From assembly GCF_038561935.1 (NCBI RefSeq), contig NZ_CP102770.1:4216001-4280000 (forward strand): DNA of 64,000 nucleotides. The letters run 5' to 3'. Below the pieces are notes generated by a model. The model searched no databases and was not told where the DNA came from. It saw nothing but the letters and a program-made list of their open reading frames with translations. A program made the translations under genes and the position numbers. Positions within the stretch are counted from its first letter, which is position 1. Each line of letters starts with the position of its first letter. Shown piece by piece: positions 10,640 through 19,310 of the stretch. Origin of the DNA: Myxococcus stipitatus (GTDB lineage Bacteria; Myxococcota; Myxococcia; Myxococcales; Myxococcaceae).

Positions 10640-12112
10640 TTAAAGCGCCTTCCACGCGAGCAAAAGCTTCGCGGCGACTTCCGTCGTGATGAGCGGCAGC
10701 ACGCCGCCGCCGCCCACGATATTCACGATTTCCGCCATGGAGCCCCGGCACACCCCACCCCAGGCAGGCTGCTTCGCCAGCCCCACGGACGCATACGCCG
10801 AGTAGTCCACGAAGAATGACGTCGGGAGCACCGTGCCGTTGGGCTCGCAGAGCAGGTGGTCCTCGGGTGGCGAGTCGACAATCTCCTGCACCACGAAGCC
10901 ACCGCCCGTCGTGTCCGCCGCGGCGCGCGCGCACAGCTCCGGCCAGCCCAGCGGCTCGCCATACGCGGCCTTCACGCGCTCGGTGTAGGGCACCGTTCCC
11001 GTGGAGCGGCCCAGGAAGACGGCCTTGCCGCCGTAGTCCCAGGCCCGCTTGAGGACGAAGCGCGCGGGCGTGCGGGCCACCTCGGCGACGAGGTCGTCCA
11101 CCTGCCGCCCATCCGGGCCCGAGGTGGGGCCGGGGCGGAAGACGCGAGTCCAGGGGACGGAGGCACGCACGGCCTCCAGCTCCTCGGGCGTGAGGCCGGC
11201 GGCCTCGGCGAGCGCCGGCTCGGCGAGCGCCTGGGAGAGCCGCGCGAAGGTGGACTTCACCTCCACCTGCGAGGCCGGAGGGTTGAGGAACACGGCCTTC
11301 TTGCCGGGGACGACGGAGAGGAAGTCCTCCACCCACGGCGAGGGGCTCTCTTCCAGCCGCCGCACGAAGAGGTGCCGGTAGACCAGGTCGTACTTCTTGC
11401 CGCGCACCTCGAAGGTGTCGTCGCCGGAGACCTCGTCCGGGTGAACGATATCCGCGTCCGCGCCGAGCTCCCGGAAGCGCTCGCACAGCCACCGCAGCTC
11501 GGAGATCTGCGCGTCGTTGCGGCGGCACAGCAGCGCCACCGTGTCGGGGAACTTGCCGGGGCGCTCCGCGGCATAGCCGTCCAGGAGCGAGCGGTAGAGC
11601 GCCAGGGCGTTGCTGCCATTGAGGGTCAGCAGCGACGGCAGAGCCTTCTCAGGGTAGCGCAGGTGACGCGCCACCACCTCGATGAAGGTGCGCGCCGCGA
11701 TGTCTGAATAGCCCTGCATGGCGGGGATGGTCGCGTTGACCTCCAGCGCCCACGGCTTGCCGCCGGACACGAAGTAGTCCACGCGGGTGGTGGCCAGGCG
11801 CGAGGCCTTGCGCCACGTGCGCTCGGCGAGCGTGCGCTCCAGCGGGGAGAGCGCGCCCAGCAGGCTCTCGGCATCGGGGCCGGCGAGGATGGCCTGGGCC
11901 ATCTTCACGGTGGCGGACGACAGGCGCGCGGACAGCTCCGCGCGGCGGCGAATCTCGGCGGCATCGAGGATGACGGGCGTCGCGGTGATGGGAATCGGGC
12001 GCGTGGTGCCGTCCAACTGGGTGACCGCCAACCCTCGCTTGTACGCGAGCTGCGCCAGTTCGGGCGCGAAGTGGCGCGCCTGGTGCCGCAGCACGTCGAT
12101 GAGCTCTTGCAC
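10640..12112 (-). CDS. ATP-grasp-like protein of unknown substrate
   Basis: A 490-residue soluble protein. The segment RFVLKRAWDYGGKAVFLGR followed ~70 residues later by GGFVVQEIVDSPPE looks like the lysine strand and the Gln/Glu pair that hold ATP in ATP-grasp ligases; the N-terminal half carries LEVNATIPAMQGYSD. This suggests an ATP-dependent carboxylate-amine ligase, but I cannot name a substrate. The GTG at 12112 (QELIDVLRHQ) with AAAGG upstream is my start; the frame stays open to 12316, and the added residues look like non-coding sequence. Possible -35 TTGGAC and -10 TTAGGT lie about 50-80 bp upstream. Not obviously linked to its neighbours. Confidence 0.6.
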   Translation of the reverse strand: MQELIDVLRHQARHFAPELAQLAYKRGLAVTQLDGTTRPIPITATPVILDAAEIRRRAELSARLSSATVKMAQAILAGPDAESLLGALSPLERTLAERTWRKASRLATTRVDYFVSGGKPWALEVNATIPAMQGYSDIAARTFIEVVARHLRYPEKALPSLLTLNGSNALALYRSLLDGYAAERPGKFPDTVALLCRRNDAQISELRWLCERFRELGADADIVHPDEVSGDDTFEVRGKKYDLVYRHLFVRRLEESPSPWVEDFLSVVPGKKAVFLNPPASQVEVKSTFARLSQALAEPALAEAAGLTPEELEAVRASVPWTRVFRPGPTSGPDGRQVDDLVAEVARTPARFVLKRAWDYGGKAVFLGRSTGTVPYTERVKAAYGEPLGWPELCARAAADTTGGGFVVQEIVDSPPEDHLLCEPNGTVLPTSFFVDYSAYASVGLAKQPAWGGVCRGSMAEIVNIVGGGGVLPLITTEVAAKLLLAWKAL

Positions 12113-12136
12113 GAGTACCTTTGTCCTTCGCAATGA

Positions 12137-12151
12137 CCGGGCCTGGCCCGG
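12137..12151. promoter_or_regulatory. 15-bp inverted repeat in the leader of the ATP-grasp gene
   Basis: CCGGGCC-T-GGCCCGG, 25-39 bp upstream of the GTG start. It may be an operator or a small leader hairpin. No family is assigned. Confidence 0.3.
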
Positions 12152-12438
12152 GGCCGGCGAACCTAAGCTTGGAGGGGCCCGCCGGTCCAATGGCGACAGC
12201 CCGTGTCCGCGCCCTCCGTCGCGCCGACATGCCTGTATCGAACCGGCGCGGAATGCACCCCGCCCGGCGCCGAGTGGATGCCAACGCGGCGTCGGCGTTT
12301 CGCGCGCCGCGCACAATCACGGCGCGGCCTCACCTTGCTGGCGGGGTGCTGGTCCGCTGACGGCTTCGCGAGCGAGCGTGACGCGCGGAGACCCGGGGGC
12401 GCTCGGCGCCCGGCCGCGATGTGTGTGATTCCGTGTGA

Positions 12439-12467
12439 CTTGCACGCGCGCCCCGGCTGGCCTACAA
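12439..12467 (+). promoter_or_regulatory. Sigma-70-type promoter for the metal-type cluster
   Basis: TTGCAC (12439-12444), a 17-bp spacer and TACAAC (12462-12467), placed 35 bp before the GTG of the first gene at 12502. Read by eye; no transcript data. Confidence 0.45.
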
Positions 12468-12501
12468 CTGCATTGCGTTTAGCGTTGGAATCTCCCTCAC
12501 C

Positions 12502-12936
12502 GTGAGCCGCTCCTCCTCCTCGCAGACTTCGCGTCTCGCCCGGTCGCGCCTGTTGGCGCTGCCGCTCGTGGCCGTGTGTGCGGTGGCGTACATGGGCAGC
12601 GTGCTGCACTTCGCCCTGGTCCAGCACGTCACGTGTCTGGAGCACGGAGAGGTGGTCCACGTGGGGGAGGCGGGCTCGCACGAGGCCCCGCTCGTGGAGG
12701 CGTCCTTCGACGACGTCCGCGTCACGACCCGTGCCGAGGTCCCCGCTGGCCACGGCGCCGAGGCGCACTGCCTCCATTCGTTGGTCCGCCGGGAGGCCCC
12801 GCCCTCGGTGGACGGGACGCCCACGCTCCTGCGGGTGCCCACCCGCTCCGCGCCGGCGATGTCTGTGTTCCGCTTCCACGCGGAGCCCGTCGCCCGGCTG
12901 CACCTGGCCCCCAAGGCCTCTCCGCCTTTGGCGTGA
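12502..12936 (+). CDS. Small membrane-anchored or secreted His/Cys protein
   Basis: 144 residues, GTG start. One hydrophobic segment (RLLALPLVAVCAVAYMGSVL) is followed by HFALVQHVTCLEHGEVVHVG and later GHGAEAHCLHSL, a run of His and Cys that looks like a metal-binding exterior domain. The layout (anchor, HxxxxHxxCxEHxE core, second His/Cys patch, then a short C-terminal segment rich in Pro/Leu) parallels the gene at 23355-23780 at the head of the zinc importer cluster, and I regard them as distant paralogues. It heads a forward run with a lipoprotein, a TPR protein and a MerC-type protein, so a role in metal handling is plausible but unproven. Confidence 0.6.
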   Translation: MSRSSSSQTSRLARSRLLALPLVAVCAVAYMGSVLHFALVQHVTCLEHGEVVHVGEAGSHEAPLVEASFDDVRVTTRAEVPAGHGAEAHCLHSLVRREAPPSVDGTPTLLRVPTRSAPAMSVFRFHAEPVARLHLAPKASPPLA

Positions 12937-12963
12937 GCACTCACCCAGGGTACGCATCCCTTC

Positions 12964-12996
12964 CTCAAGGCACTCTCGTGTCTTGAGAAGAGAGTG
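12964..12996 (+). other. Two interleaved stems between cistrons
   Basis: CTCAAG (12964-12969) pairs with CTTGAG (12982-12987), while CACTCTC (12971-12977) pairs with GAGAGTG (12990-12996). The stems interlock, so they either form a pseudoknot or compete as alternative hairpins. Located just after the stop of the small His/Cys gene. The rest of 12937-13237 shows no other clear signal. Confidence 0.35.
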
Positions 12997-13237
12997 ACGT
13001 GTCGCGGAGGTGGGATGCCGACCCCTGGCATTTAGGGGGTGGGTCCACTCTGTCGCGCGACCCGCCGCCGGATGGCTCGTTTCCCCTGCGTGCACGCTCA
13101 CGCCCCCCGTGTCGCGCGCGTTCCGCGCGATTCCCACCCCACCCCCGGTGTCCGTCCAGGCTCCGCCTTCATCGGTGGGGTCCGTGGCGGCGTTGGTGGC
13201 TGGGGAGCCGTAGTCCCATCCACGTGGAGCAATACAC

Positions 13238-13732
13238 ATGCACAAGAAGCTTCTGACGGCGTTCCTGATGTCCACCGCGCTCTTGACGGCCGCCTGCGGC
13301 GACGACGAGTCGCCCCCCGAGGAGAACGTCGACATCGAGGGGTGCGAGCACCTGCGCGAGGGCCCGTCGACGACCGTCCTGGCCACCACTTCGGGCACGC
13401 CGCCCTCGGTGGCGAACAACCACCGGCGCTACGACATCACCTTGGTGGATGGCGCGAGCGGCAAGTCGGGCAGCGTCTCGTTCGCCGCGTCGGAGGCCAC
13501 CGACTACGTGCTCTACACGAGCGCGGATGTGCCGGTGGCCATCTCCGACTCCAGCGGCGCGGCGGTGGCCATCGAGGAGAGCGCCAGGAGCTCCCCCTCG
13601 TGCACGGAGATCAAGGGCCGGCACGTCGTCCCGCTGAAGGTGGGCACGTACCGCTTCACCTTCGGTCCGACGACCGCGGCGTCGGTGAATCTGGTCATCG
13701 AGGAGTCGTCGCACGAGGGCCACGAGCACTGA
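13238..13732 (+). CDS. Lipoprotein with His-rich C-terminus
   Basis: A 164-residue lipoprotein: signal peptide MHKKLLTAFLMSTALLTAAC with lipobox LTAAC, so Cys20 is lipidated. The mature part is a single beta-rich domain (RYDITLVDGASGKSGSVSFA... YVLYTSADVPVAISDSSG... GTYRFTFGPTTAASVNLVIE) with a cysteine pair (GCEHL near 33, SCTEI near 126). It ends HEGHEH, a likely metal-binding tail. I do not recognise the family. It lies in the same orientation as the His/Cys gene upstream and the TPR and MerC-type genes downstream. Confidence 0.75.
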   Translation: MHKKLLTAFLMSTALLTAACGDDESPPEENVDIEGCEHLREGPSTTVLATTSGTPPSVANNHRRYDITLVDGASGKSGSVSFAASEATDYVLYTSADVPVAISDSSGAAVAIEESARSSPSCTEIKGRHVVPLKVGTYRFTFGPTTAASVNLVIEESSHEGHEH

Positions 13733-13748
13733 CCGGACGTCCGGCGCG

Positions 13749-13774
13749 AGCCGTCCTCCTCCTGGAGGGCGGCT
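13749..13774 (+). terminator. Terminator after the lipoprotein gene
   Basis: An 11-bp stem AGCCGTCCTCC / GGAGGGCGGCT with one T-G pair and a 4-nt loop, followed by TGTCT. Confidence 0.55.
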
Positions 13775-14071
13775 TGTCTCGCCGCGGCTTCGACACGGGG
13801 GCTTGGGGCCCCTTGAGTGCGCCGCCGTCATGGGAGGCGCGGCGCGAGCTCCCCTGGAGTCGGGTGGGGCTCGCGCGGTGGTGGACCGGGCATGCGGGCC
13901 GGGGGGCCTGGAACAGGGGATTCGATGGGAGGCGTGTCGGCGCGGTGACTCCGCGCGAGGCGCCTCGTGGTTTCGCGAGGCCGTTGTCCATCGCGTGGGG
14001 GCGGTGGTGCTCGCTGCTTTTGGAAGGGAACGCCTGTGGCGCCTCGGAACCCGAGGCTCAGGGAGGACATC
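13775..14071. other. Intergenic region with strong hairpins, no gene
   Basis: No supportable reading frame. A strong stem GCGCGAGC/GCTCGCGC (13842-13876), extended by CCC/GGG inside, and a 7-bp hairpin GCCTCGG-AAC-CCGAGGC (14041-14057) just before the GGGAGGA ribosome site of the next gene are the only structures I see. The second could shield that ribosome site. Confidence 0.35.
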
Positions 14072-15796
14072 ATGCTGTCGCGACTGCTTCGCAACGATGA
14101 GCCATCCGTCTACAGCCAGGTCGCCTGGGAGGACATCGCGGATGAAGCACTTCCGCGTCCACCGCTGCGCGAAGGGTGGGCCACCTCGCGCCTGAAGGTG
14201 AGCACGCGTGTGCCACTCGCGCAGGCCTACTTCGACCAGGGCCTGAGCCTGCTGCACCTGGGCTGGGGACCGGAGGCCCGGCGCGCCTTCGCCGAGGCGG
14301 CGCGGTTGGACCCGGAGCTGGCCATGGCGTGGTGGGGGCTGGCGCTGTCGCGGGGACCCGGAGCCCGCTTCGTCGCGGCCCGCGCCGAGGCCATGGCGCG
14401 CGCGCTCGCGCTGAGCGAGGGGCTGCCCGACGTGGAGCAGCGCTACATCATCGCGGCCAGCCTGCTCGCGGAGAAGGGGCCGGCCAATGGCCGCCATGCC
14501 TTCGTCCGGGAGATGGAGAGCCTCATCGACTGCTATCCCGAGGACGCCGAGGCGAAGCTCCTCCTGGCGGGGTTCCTCGCGGATGGGTACGAGCCGGATG
14601 GTCGCCCCGGTCAGGGACAGCCGTACGCGCAGGTGATGTTGCGCGAGCTGCTGCGCACGCATCCGGACCATGCGGGTGTCCACTACGCGTGGGTGTGCGC
14701 CATGCTCCCCAGCCCTCGGCCGGAGGTCGCTCGCGAGAGCGCGCGGCGGCTGACCCAGCTGGTGCCTGGCACGAGCACGGCGATGCTGGCCGCGGGACGG
14801 CTGCTGGGCCGGCTGGGGGAGCTGGACGAGGCACACCGGGTGCTGGCGTCCGCGGTGGAGTCGGACGACGCCTACCTGGCGGGTGAGTCGCTGCCCGTCG
14901 AGTTCGCTCCCTGCGCCGAGCTGGCGATGCGGCTGCTGAGCCAGGGCTGCGCGGAGGCGGGCCAGTACACCGAGGCGCAGGCGTGGGCGCGGCGTCTGCG
15001 CCAGCGGGTGGAGTCCGCGGGAGGAGAGCCCCAGGCGCTCCTGTTCGCGGCGACCACGCTGGTGTCGGCGCACCTGCGGTTCGGCTTCTTCCGCGCGGCG
15101 GCGGACGTGCCGTTGGAGCTGGAGGGCGACCTCTCTCCCGCCGAGCGGGGCCTGCGCGACGGCGTGCGCTCCTACACGAAGGGCATCAACGCGCTGGACC
15201 TGGGACGGCTGTCGGAAGTGGAGCGCGCGTGTGATGCGCTGGTGGTGCTCCAGTCCACGCTGTCGGAGCGGCGACGCGCGGATGGTCGGAGGCTGTGCCC
15301 TCGCGATGTGGCCCGGGTGGTGGAGGTGGCGGAGCAGGAGCTTCGCGGCGCGCTGGAGGCCCGTCGAGGCGAGGGGGGCCGCGCGGAGGCCACGCTGACT
15401 CGCGCGGGGCGGATGGAGCGCAGGTTGCGTCTGGCGGGGCCGGCCGCGTTCTCCCGGCCCGCTCGGGAGACGCTGGCGCGCATCCGCCTGCGCGACGAGC
15501 GCGAGCAGAAGGCGCTGGAGCTGGCGCGGGCCCTGGTGGAGGAGCGGCCAGGCTGCGGCCACTTCCACCTGTTGTTGGCGGAGGCGAGGGTGGCCACGGG
15601 CGAGCGAGGGCCGGCGGTGCAGGACTTCGCCACCTTCCTCGAGCGCTGGCGCGACGCGGACTCGCACCTGCCGGAGCTGCGGCGCGCGAGGACGTACGTC
15701 GCGGGCCAGGGCCGTCTCCTGAGGTTGGTCCACAACGCCGATGCACCGTTCCCGGTGCCTTCGGATTTTCGTCCACGTGAGAAGGTGTCGTGCTGA
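14072..15796 (+). CDS. TPR-repeat protein
   Basis: A 574-residue soluble protein with no signal peptide. Helical TPR-like units start near residue 46 (PLAQAYFDQGLSLLHLGWGP then EARRAFAEAARLDPELAMAW) and recur (ALALSEGLPDVEQRYIIAAS, LTQLVPGTSTAMLAAGRLLG, ALELARALVEERPGCGHFHL). TPR arrays mount protein partners, so I infer an adaptor role. ATG 14072 is preceded by GGGAGGACATC. Its stop codon overlaps the start of the MerC-type gene, so the two are translationally coupled. The frame is open further upstream to 13967, but that part lacks a ribosome site. Confidence 0.8.
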   Translation: MLSRLLRNDEPSVYSQVAWEDIADEALPRPPLREGWATSRLKVSTRVPLAQAYFDQGLSLLHLGWGPEARRAFAEAARLDPELAMAWWGLALSRGPGARFVAARAEAMARALALSEGLPDVEQRYIIAASLLAEKGPANGRHAFVREMESLIDCYPEDAEAKLLLAGFLADGYEPDGRPGQGQPYAQVMLRELLRTHPDHAGVHYAWVCAMLPSPRPEVARESARRLTQLVPGTSTAMLAAGRLLGRLGELDEAHRVLASAVESDDAYLAGESLPVEFAPCAELAMRLLSQGCAEAGQYTEAQAWARRLRQRVESAGGEPQALLFAATTLVSAHLRFGFFRAAADVPLELEGDLSPAERGLRDGVRSYTKGINALDLGRLSEVERACDALVVLQSTLSERRRADGRRLCPRDVARVVEVAEQELRGALEARRGEGGRAEATLTRAGRMERRLRLAGPAAFSRPARETLARIRLRDEREQKALELARALVEERPGCGHFHLLLAEARVATGERGPAVQDFATFLERWRDADSHLPELRRARTYVAGQGRLLRLVHNADAPFPVPSDFRPREKVSC

Positions 15797-16218
15797 GTGT
15801 GTTCCAGAGAAGTGGGTCCGTGTCCTCGCGCTGGGATGGGGTGGGGCAGGTGTTGTCGGCGCTGTGTGTCGTCCACTGCGTGGCGCTTCCGGCCGTATTG
15901 GGCCTGTTGCCCGCGGCGGCGGCGCGGTGGTTGAGCGGGGAGGGGACACACCAGGGCTTGCTGGTGTTCGCGTTGGCGGGGGCGCTCGCCGCGTTCATCC
16001 CCGGGTGGAGGCTGCATCGGCGGGCCGCGGTGCCGATGCTCGGCATCGCGGGACTGTCGCTGCTGGCGGCGGGGGCCTTCCTGGTGCCGGAGGGCGTGGG
16101 GGAGGGCTGGGAGATGGGGCTCACCCTGGCGGGCGGCGCGGTGATGGCCGTGGCGCATGGGCGCAACCGGGCCCTGTGTCGCGACTGCTGTGAGTGTCAT
16201 CCGCGCGAAGAGGGCTGA
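15790..16218 (+). CDS. MerC-type heavy-metal membrane protein
   Basis: A 142-residue inner-membrane protein with four hydrophobic segments. The first contains the CxxxC pair C26/C30 (VLSALCVVHCVALPAVLGLLP) that defines MerC-domain proteins, which pass mercury or other soft metals inward. A cysteine-rich cytosolic tail CRDCCECHP is present. GTG 15790 overlaps the previous stop (GTGCTGA) and has AGAAGG in front. No merR, merA or merT lies nearby, so mercury resistance proper is unlikely; zinc or copper traffic is an alternative. Confidence 0.8.
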   Translation: MLSVFQRSGSVSSRWDGVGQVLSALCVVHCVALPAVLGLLPAAAARWLSGEGTHQGLLVFALAGALAAFIPGWRLHRRAAVPMLGIAGLSLLAAGAFLVPEGVGEGWEMGLTLAGGAVMAVAHGRNRALCRDCCECHPREEG

Positions 16219-16292
16219 GCCAGGCGTCAAGCGAAGGGCGCCCGATGCTCCCTTCGCTTGACGAGCCGGAGTCGTTCGCGCGAGGAGGGGGC

Positions 16293-16841
16293 ATGCCCTC
16301 CTTCCGACTCACGCAAGACCAGGCCGCGCTGCTCGTCGTCGACATCCAGGAGCGTCTGTGCGGAGCCATGGACCATGACGTCCTGGACCGGGTGCTCGCG
16401 CGCACCAGCGCGGCCATCGAAGGTGCCCGGGTGCTGGGCCTCCCCGTCATCGTCACGGAGCAGTATCCCCAGGGCCTGGGGCCCACGCACTCGCTCCTGC
16501 GCTTGAAGCTGGGGGCCTTCAAGGCCGTGGAGAAGCTGGAGTTCAGCGCCGCGGTGCCGGAGGTGCTGGCGGCGCTGGGGACTCGCAAGCAGGTGCTGGT
16601 GACCGGAATGGAGACGCACATCTGCGTCTTCCAGACGGTGAGGGACTTGTCGGAGCGAGGCTTCTCTCCGGTGTTGCTGGCGGACGCGGTGCTGTCGCGC
16701 TCGAGCGAGGACCGGAGGGTGGGCCTGGACTTGTGCCGCGAAGCGGGCGCGGCGGTGTCCACGGTGGAGTCGGCGCTGTTCGACCTGCTCGGGCGCGCGG
16801 GCACGCCCGAGTTCAAGAAGATCTCCGCGGCGGTGCGCTGA
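16293..16841 (+). CDS. Isochorismatase-family cysteine hydrolase
   Basis: A 182-residue cytosolic hydrolase with the full Asp-Lys-Cys triad: D17 (LLVVDIQE), K81 (VEKLEFSA) and C111 (TGMETHICVFQT). The VEKLEFSAAVPEVLAAL and GMETHICV segments resemble the YcaC/nicotinamidase-like branch. The natural substrate cannot be told from sequence. ATG 16293 follows GAGGAGGGGG, and the longer in-frame start at 16194 would overlap the MerC-type gene. Its stop is 3 bp from the end of the convergent lipoprotein gene. Confidence 0.88.
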   Translation: MPSFRLTQDQAALLVVDIQERLCGAMDHDVLDRVLARTSAAIEGARVLGLPVIVTEQYPQGLGPTHSLLRLKLGAFKAVEKLEFSAAVPEVLAALGTRKQVLVTGMETHICVFQTVRDLSERGFSPVLLADAVLSRSSEDRRVGLDLCREAGAAVSTVESALFDLLGRAGTPEFKKISAAVR

Positions 16842-16844
16842 CGC

Positions 16845-18323
16845 CTAGAAAATGGAGGGCTTCGGGGCTCCCATGGGCTCCGGCTCGCGGAGGGTGGCGG
16901 GGCGCTCCGGCTCGGGTTGGGACATGGCGGGGAGGGACGCGTTCAGCCTGCCCACGTAGAGGTGCCCGTGGGAGCCGTCGGCCGTCGGCTCGTCGTAGAG
17001 GTCGATGTACGGGGCGAGACCGGGGCGCGCGGCCAGTCGCTCCACGGGCGTCGCGCCCACGTGGCCGCACCGGACCTTCCCCCCGGAGTCGAGGTCACAG
17101 CCCCAGCGCGTGCCTTGTGCGTAGCTCATGTCCAGCACGATGAAGCGAGGCGCCTTCATGAGGGAGGCCATGGGCGTGAAGGACTTGTCCCAGGCCGCTC
17201 CGGTGACGGTCCGGGTGTGCGTGTTGCCCGCGAGCACCACATGGACCTCGTCTTTCTGCGCCTGTCGACGCTCGTTCCAGAGGGCGGCGAGTTGGGCGTC
17301 GCGCTCGCTGCCACCCGCCGTGTCCGTGTCGTAGGCGACCAGGGACACCGAGAGCCCCGCCATGCGCATGGCGCGCACGCGGTCGATGAGGTCCAGCATG
17401 GCGCGGCTGCTGCGGCCATCCTGATAGGGCCGTCGCCAGAAGCGGCCCTCGAGCAGCGCGTCCTGGTCCGCCGGAGCACCCGCGCTCGCGAGATATCGGT
17501 TCACGCGCTCCTGCTCCGTGCGTGGCAGGGCGATTCCCAGCGCGACGGGCAGACCGGCCTCGGCGACCTGGCACACGAGCTCGCCCACCACGGTGGGGGC
17601 TTCGCGTGAGCCCAGCTGCTCTCCCACCAACAGCGTGAGCCCGGGATTCATCAGTCCGGCGAGTCCCCGGATGGCGGTGCCGCACTGGCCGGTCTTCGAG
17701 CCGTCCTCCTTCCACCGCGTCAGGTAGAAATCCAGGTCGCGAACGGGCATGGGGAGCGGCTCCTGCTTCACATTGCCGCTGACCACCTCCACCGAGGGAC
17801 CCGACTCCAGCCGCAGGGTGAGCTCGCGCTCCAGCTCCAGGTCCCGGACGCCTCGCATCGGGGTGCGCATCTCGATGCGGGACGAGTCCGCGCGGGCCGC
17901 GGCGAGAGGGTTCGGCTTCACGAGCGGATTGCTCGAGGCCTCGCGGTACTCGCGGGTGACCTTCCACCAGACGTTCTGGTCATTGGCGTCGTTGCCCATC
18001 ACGTTGAAGGACATGTTGAAGATTCGGACCACGGACTGCCGAGGGGACACGGCGATGCCCGTCACCAGGTAGCGCGAGTATCGGTTGTTCCCTGTCCCGA
18101 CGTTGCCAGGGATTCTCCAGGTGGTGAGCAGCTGGTTCGGGTCCGTCGTCTGTTCGAACTGCATGCCACGCTCGACGAGCAGTGCCCGGGTGGCGGCGAG
18201 GGCCTCCTCCAGCGGCTTCTGGAAGACGTGCTCGAACCGAGGCGTCACGTCCTCTGGTTTGGGAGGGGCGTGCGCGCACCCGATGACCCACACACAACAC
18301 AACAACCATCCACGGACGCTCAT
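16845..18323 (-). CDS. Lipoprotein, ChaN/TIKI-like domain
   Basis: A 492-residue lipoprotein (MSVRGWLLCCVWVIGC, lipobox VIGC). Residues ~35-200 form a beta-rich domain resembling an outer-membrane assembly lipoprotein (LLTTWRIPGNVGTGNNRYSR, RTPMRGVRDLELERELTLRL). Residues ~250-480 resemble the ChaN/TIKI/erythromycin-esterase superfamily: LLVGEQLGSREAP, GLPVALGIALPRTEQERVN, MAGLSVSLVAYDTD and VVLAGNTHTRT. Those folds bind metals or haem, or hydrolyse peptides and esters; the specific activity is unknown. ATG 18323 has GGAGA upstream. It stands alone between isochorismatase (convergent) and the znu cluster. Confidence 0.65.
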   Translation of the reverse strand: MSVRGWLLCCVWVIGCAHAPPKPEDVTPRFEHVFQKPLEEALAATRALLVERGMQFEQTTDPNQLLTTWRIPGNVGTGNNRYSRYLVTGIAVSPRQSVVRIFNMSFNVMGNDANDQNVWWKVTREYREASSNPLVKPNPLAAARADSSRIEMRTPMRGVRDLELERELTLRLESGPSVEVVSGNVKQEPLPMPVRDLDFYLTRWKEDGSKTGQCGTAIRGLAGLMNPGLTLLVGEQLGSREAPTVVGELVCQVAEAGLPVALGIALPRTEQERVNRYLASAGAPADQDALLEGRFWRRPYQDGRSSRAMLDLIDRVRAMRMAGLSVSLVAYDTDTAGGSERDAQLAALWNERRQAQKDEVHVVLAGNTHTRTVTGAAWDKSFTPMASLMKAPRFIVLDMSYAQGTRWGCDLDSGGKVRCGHVGATPVERLAARPGLAPYIDLYDEPTADGSHGHLYVGRLNASLPAMSQPEPERPATLREPEPMGAPKPSIF

Positions 18324-18396
18324 GACGTGTCTCCGGTTCCAACGCCCACAAGGCAGGATACGACCGGGAAACGGGATGGTTTCAGCCGCATATCGA

Positions 18397-18419
18397 CGTG
18401 GCTCCGGATTCAAGCCACG
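18397..18419 (-). terminator. Candidate terminator of the znu cluster
   Basis: A 7-bp stem CGTGGCT / AGCCACG with a 9-nt loop, just beyond the znuB stop. Confidence 0.45.
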
Positions 18420-18437
18420 GCGATAGGAGTGTCCTCC

Positions 18438-19310
18438 TCAGCGGACTCTCTGGGCCCACTGCAGAATCATGCGGGACGCCATGGCCACCGCCACCAGCAG
18501 TGAAGCGACCACCGTCTGCGAGCCGCCCACGGGGAAGTCGAAGAAGTAGGCGAACATGTAGCCCCCCACGCCGGAGATGATGCCCGCGAGGGTGGCCACG
18601 AAGAAAGTCCAGGGCAGCCGCAGGTCCAGCATCAGCGCGGCGATGGCGGACAGGGTGGAGAAGGCGAACACGGGAAGCGCGCCCAACGCGCGAGCACACA
18701 CGCCCACCATGACGCCGATGGACACCATCAGCACGCCATCGAGCAGCCGCACGGGCAGCCCCTGCACCAGCGCGCCGATGCGGTCGAAGCTCGCGAAGGT
18801 GATGCCCCGGTACCACCACAGGTGGATGGCCATCACGAGGAGGCTGGCGATGGCGACGGTGCGAAGCTGCTCGGGGGTCACGAGCACGGCCGTGCCGAAG
18901 AGGATGCCCTGGATGTCATGGGACTCCTGGGCGATGCGGTCGCCCACCAGCACGGCCGCGCCCCCGGACAGCGCATAGGCGAGCCCCAGGAGGCTCTCGC
19001 GCGTGAGCCGAAGCCGCGAGGGGTCCATCATCAGCAGCAGCGTGGCCAGGAGCGCCAGCGCGGTGGCTCCGATGACGGGCTCCACCGCGAAGCCCAGGTG
19101 GATGCCCATGTAGAAGGCGAGCGCCACGCCCAGGCCGGCGGACTGCGCCACCGCGGCGCTGACGAACACCATGCGGCGCAGCACCACGTAGACGCTGAGG
19201 AAGCCCAGCACCCCGCCGGCCAGCAGGGCGCACAGGAGCGGGTCCCGGAACAGCTCGAACCCTTCGAGGAATTGCTGCCACTTGGACGGGTCAGCGAGTG
19301 CTGGTTCCAC
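18438..19310 (-). CDS. znuB: Zinc/manganese ABC importer, membrane permease (ZnuB-like)
   Basis: A 290-residue polytopic protein of the ABC-3 permease family (ZnuB/MntB). About eight hydrophobic helices run from residue ~25; GGVLGFLSVYVVLRRMVFVS at the start and ALGALPVFAFSTLSAIAALM further on are family landmarks. It forms the channel of the Zn(II) or Mn(II) importer with the ATPase encoded immediately upstream, overlapping it by 20 bp. Metal choice is inferred from the cluster, not from this sequence. Confidence 0.9.
   Translation of the reverse strand: MEPALADPSKWQQFLEGFELFRDPLLCALLAGGVLGFLSVYVVLRRMVFVSAAVAQSAGLGVALAFYMGIHLGFAVEPVIGATALALLATLLLMMDPSRLRLTRESLLGLAYALSGGAAVLVGDRIAQESHDIQGILFGTAVLVTPEQLRTVAIASLLVMAIHLWWYRGITFASFDRIGALVQGLPVRLLDGVLMVSIGVMVGVCARALGALPVFAFSTLSAIAALMLDLRLPWTFFVATLAGIISGVGGYMFAYFFDFPVGGSQTVVASLLVAVAMASRMILQWAQRVR

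Noticed and set aside
12950..13060. Sigma-54 promoter at CTGGCATTTAG
   Set aside because: TGGCAT is present, but no TTGCA-type -12 element follows at the required spacing.
12163..13419. 418-codon reverse frame across the 12-13 kb region
   Set aside because: It spans the promoter, the small His/Cys gene and the lipoprotein gene antisense, and shows no domain.
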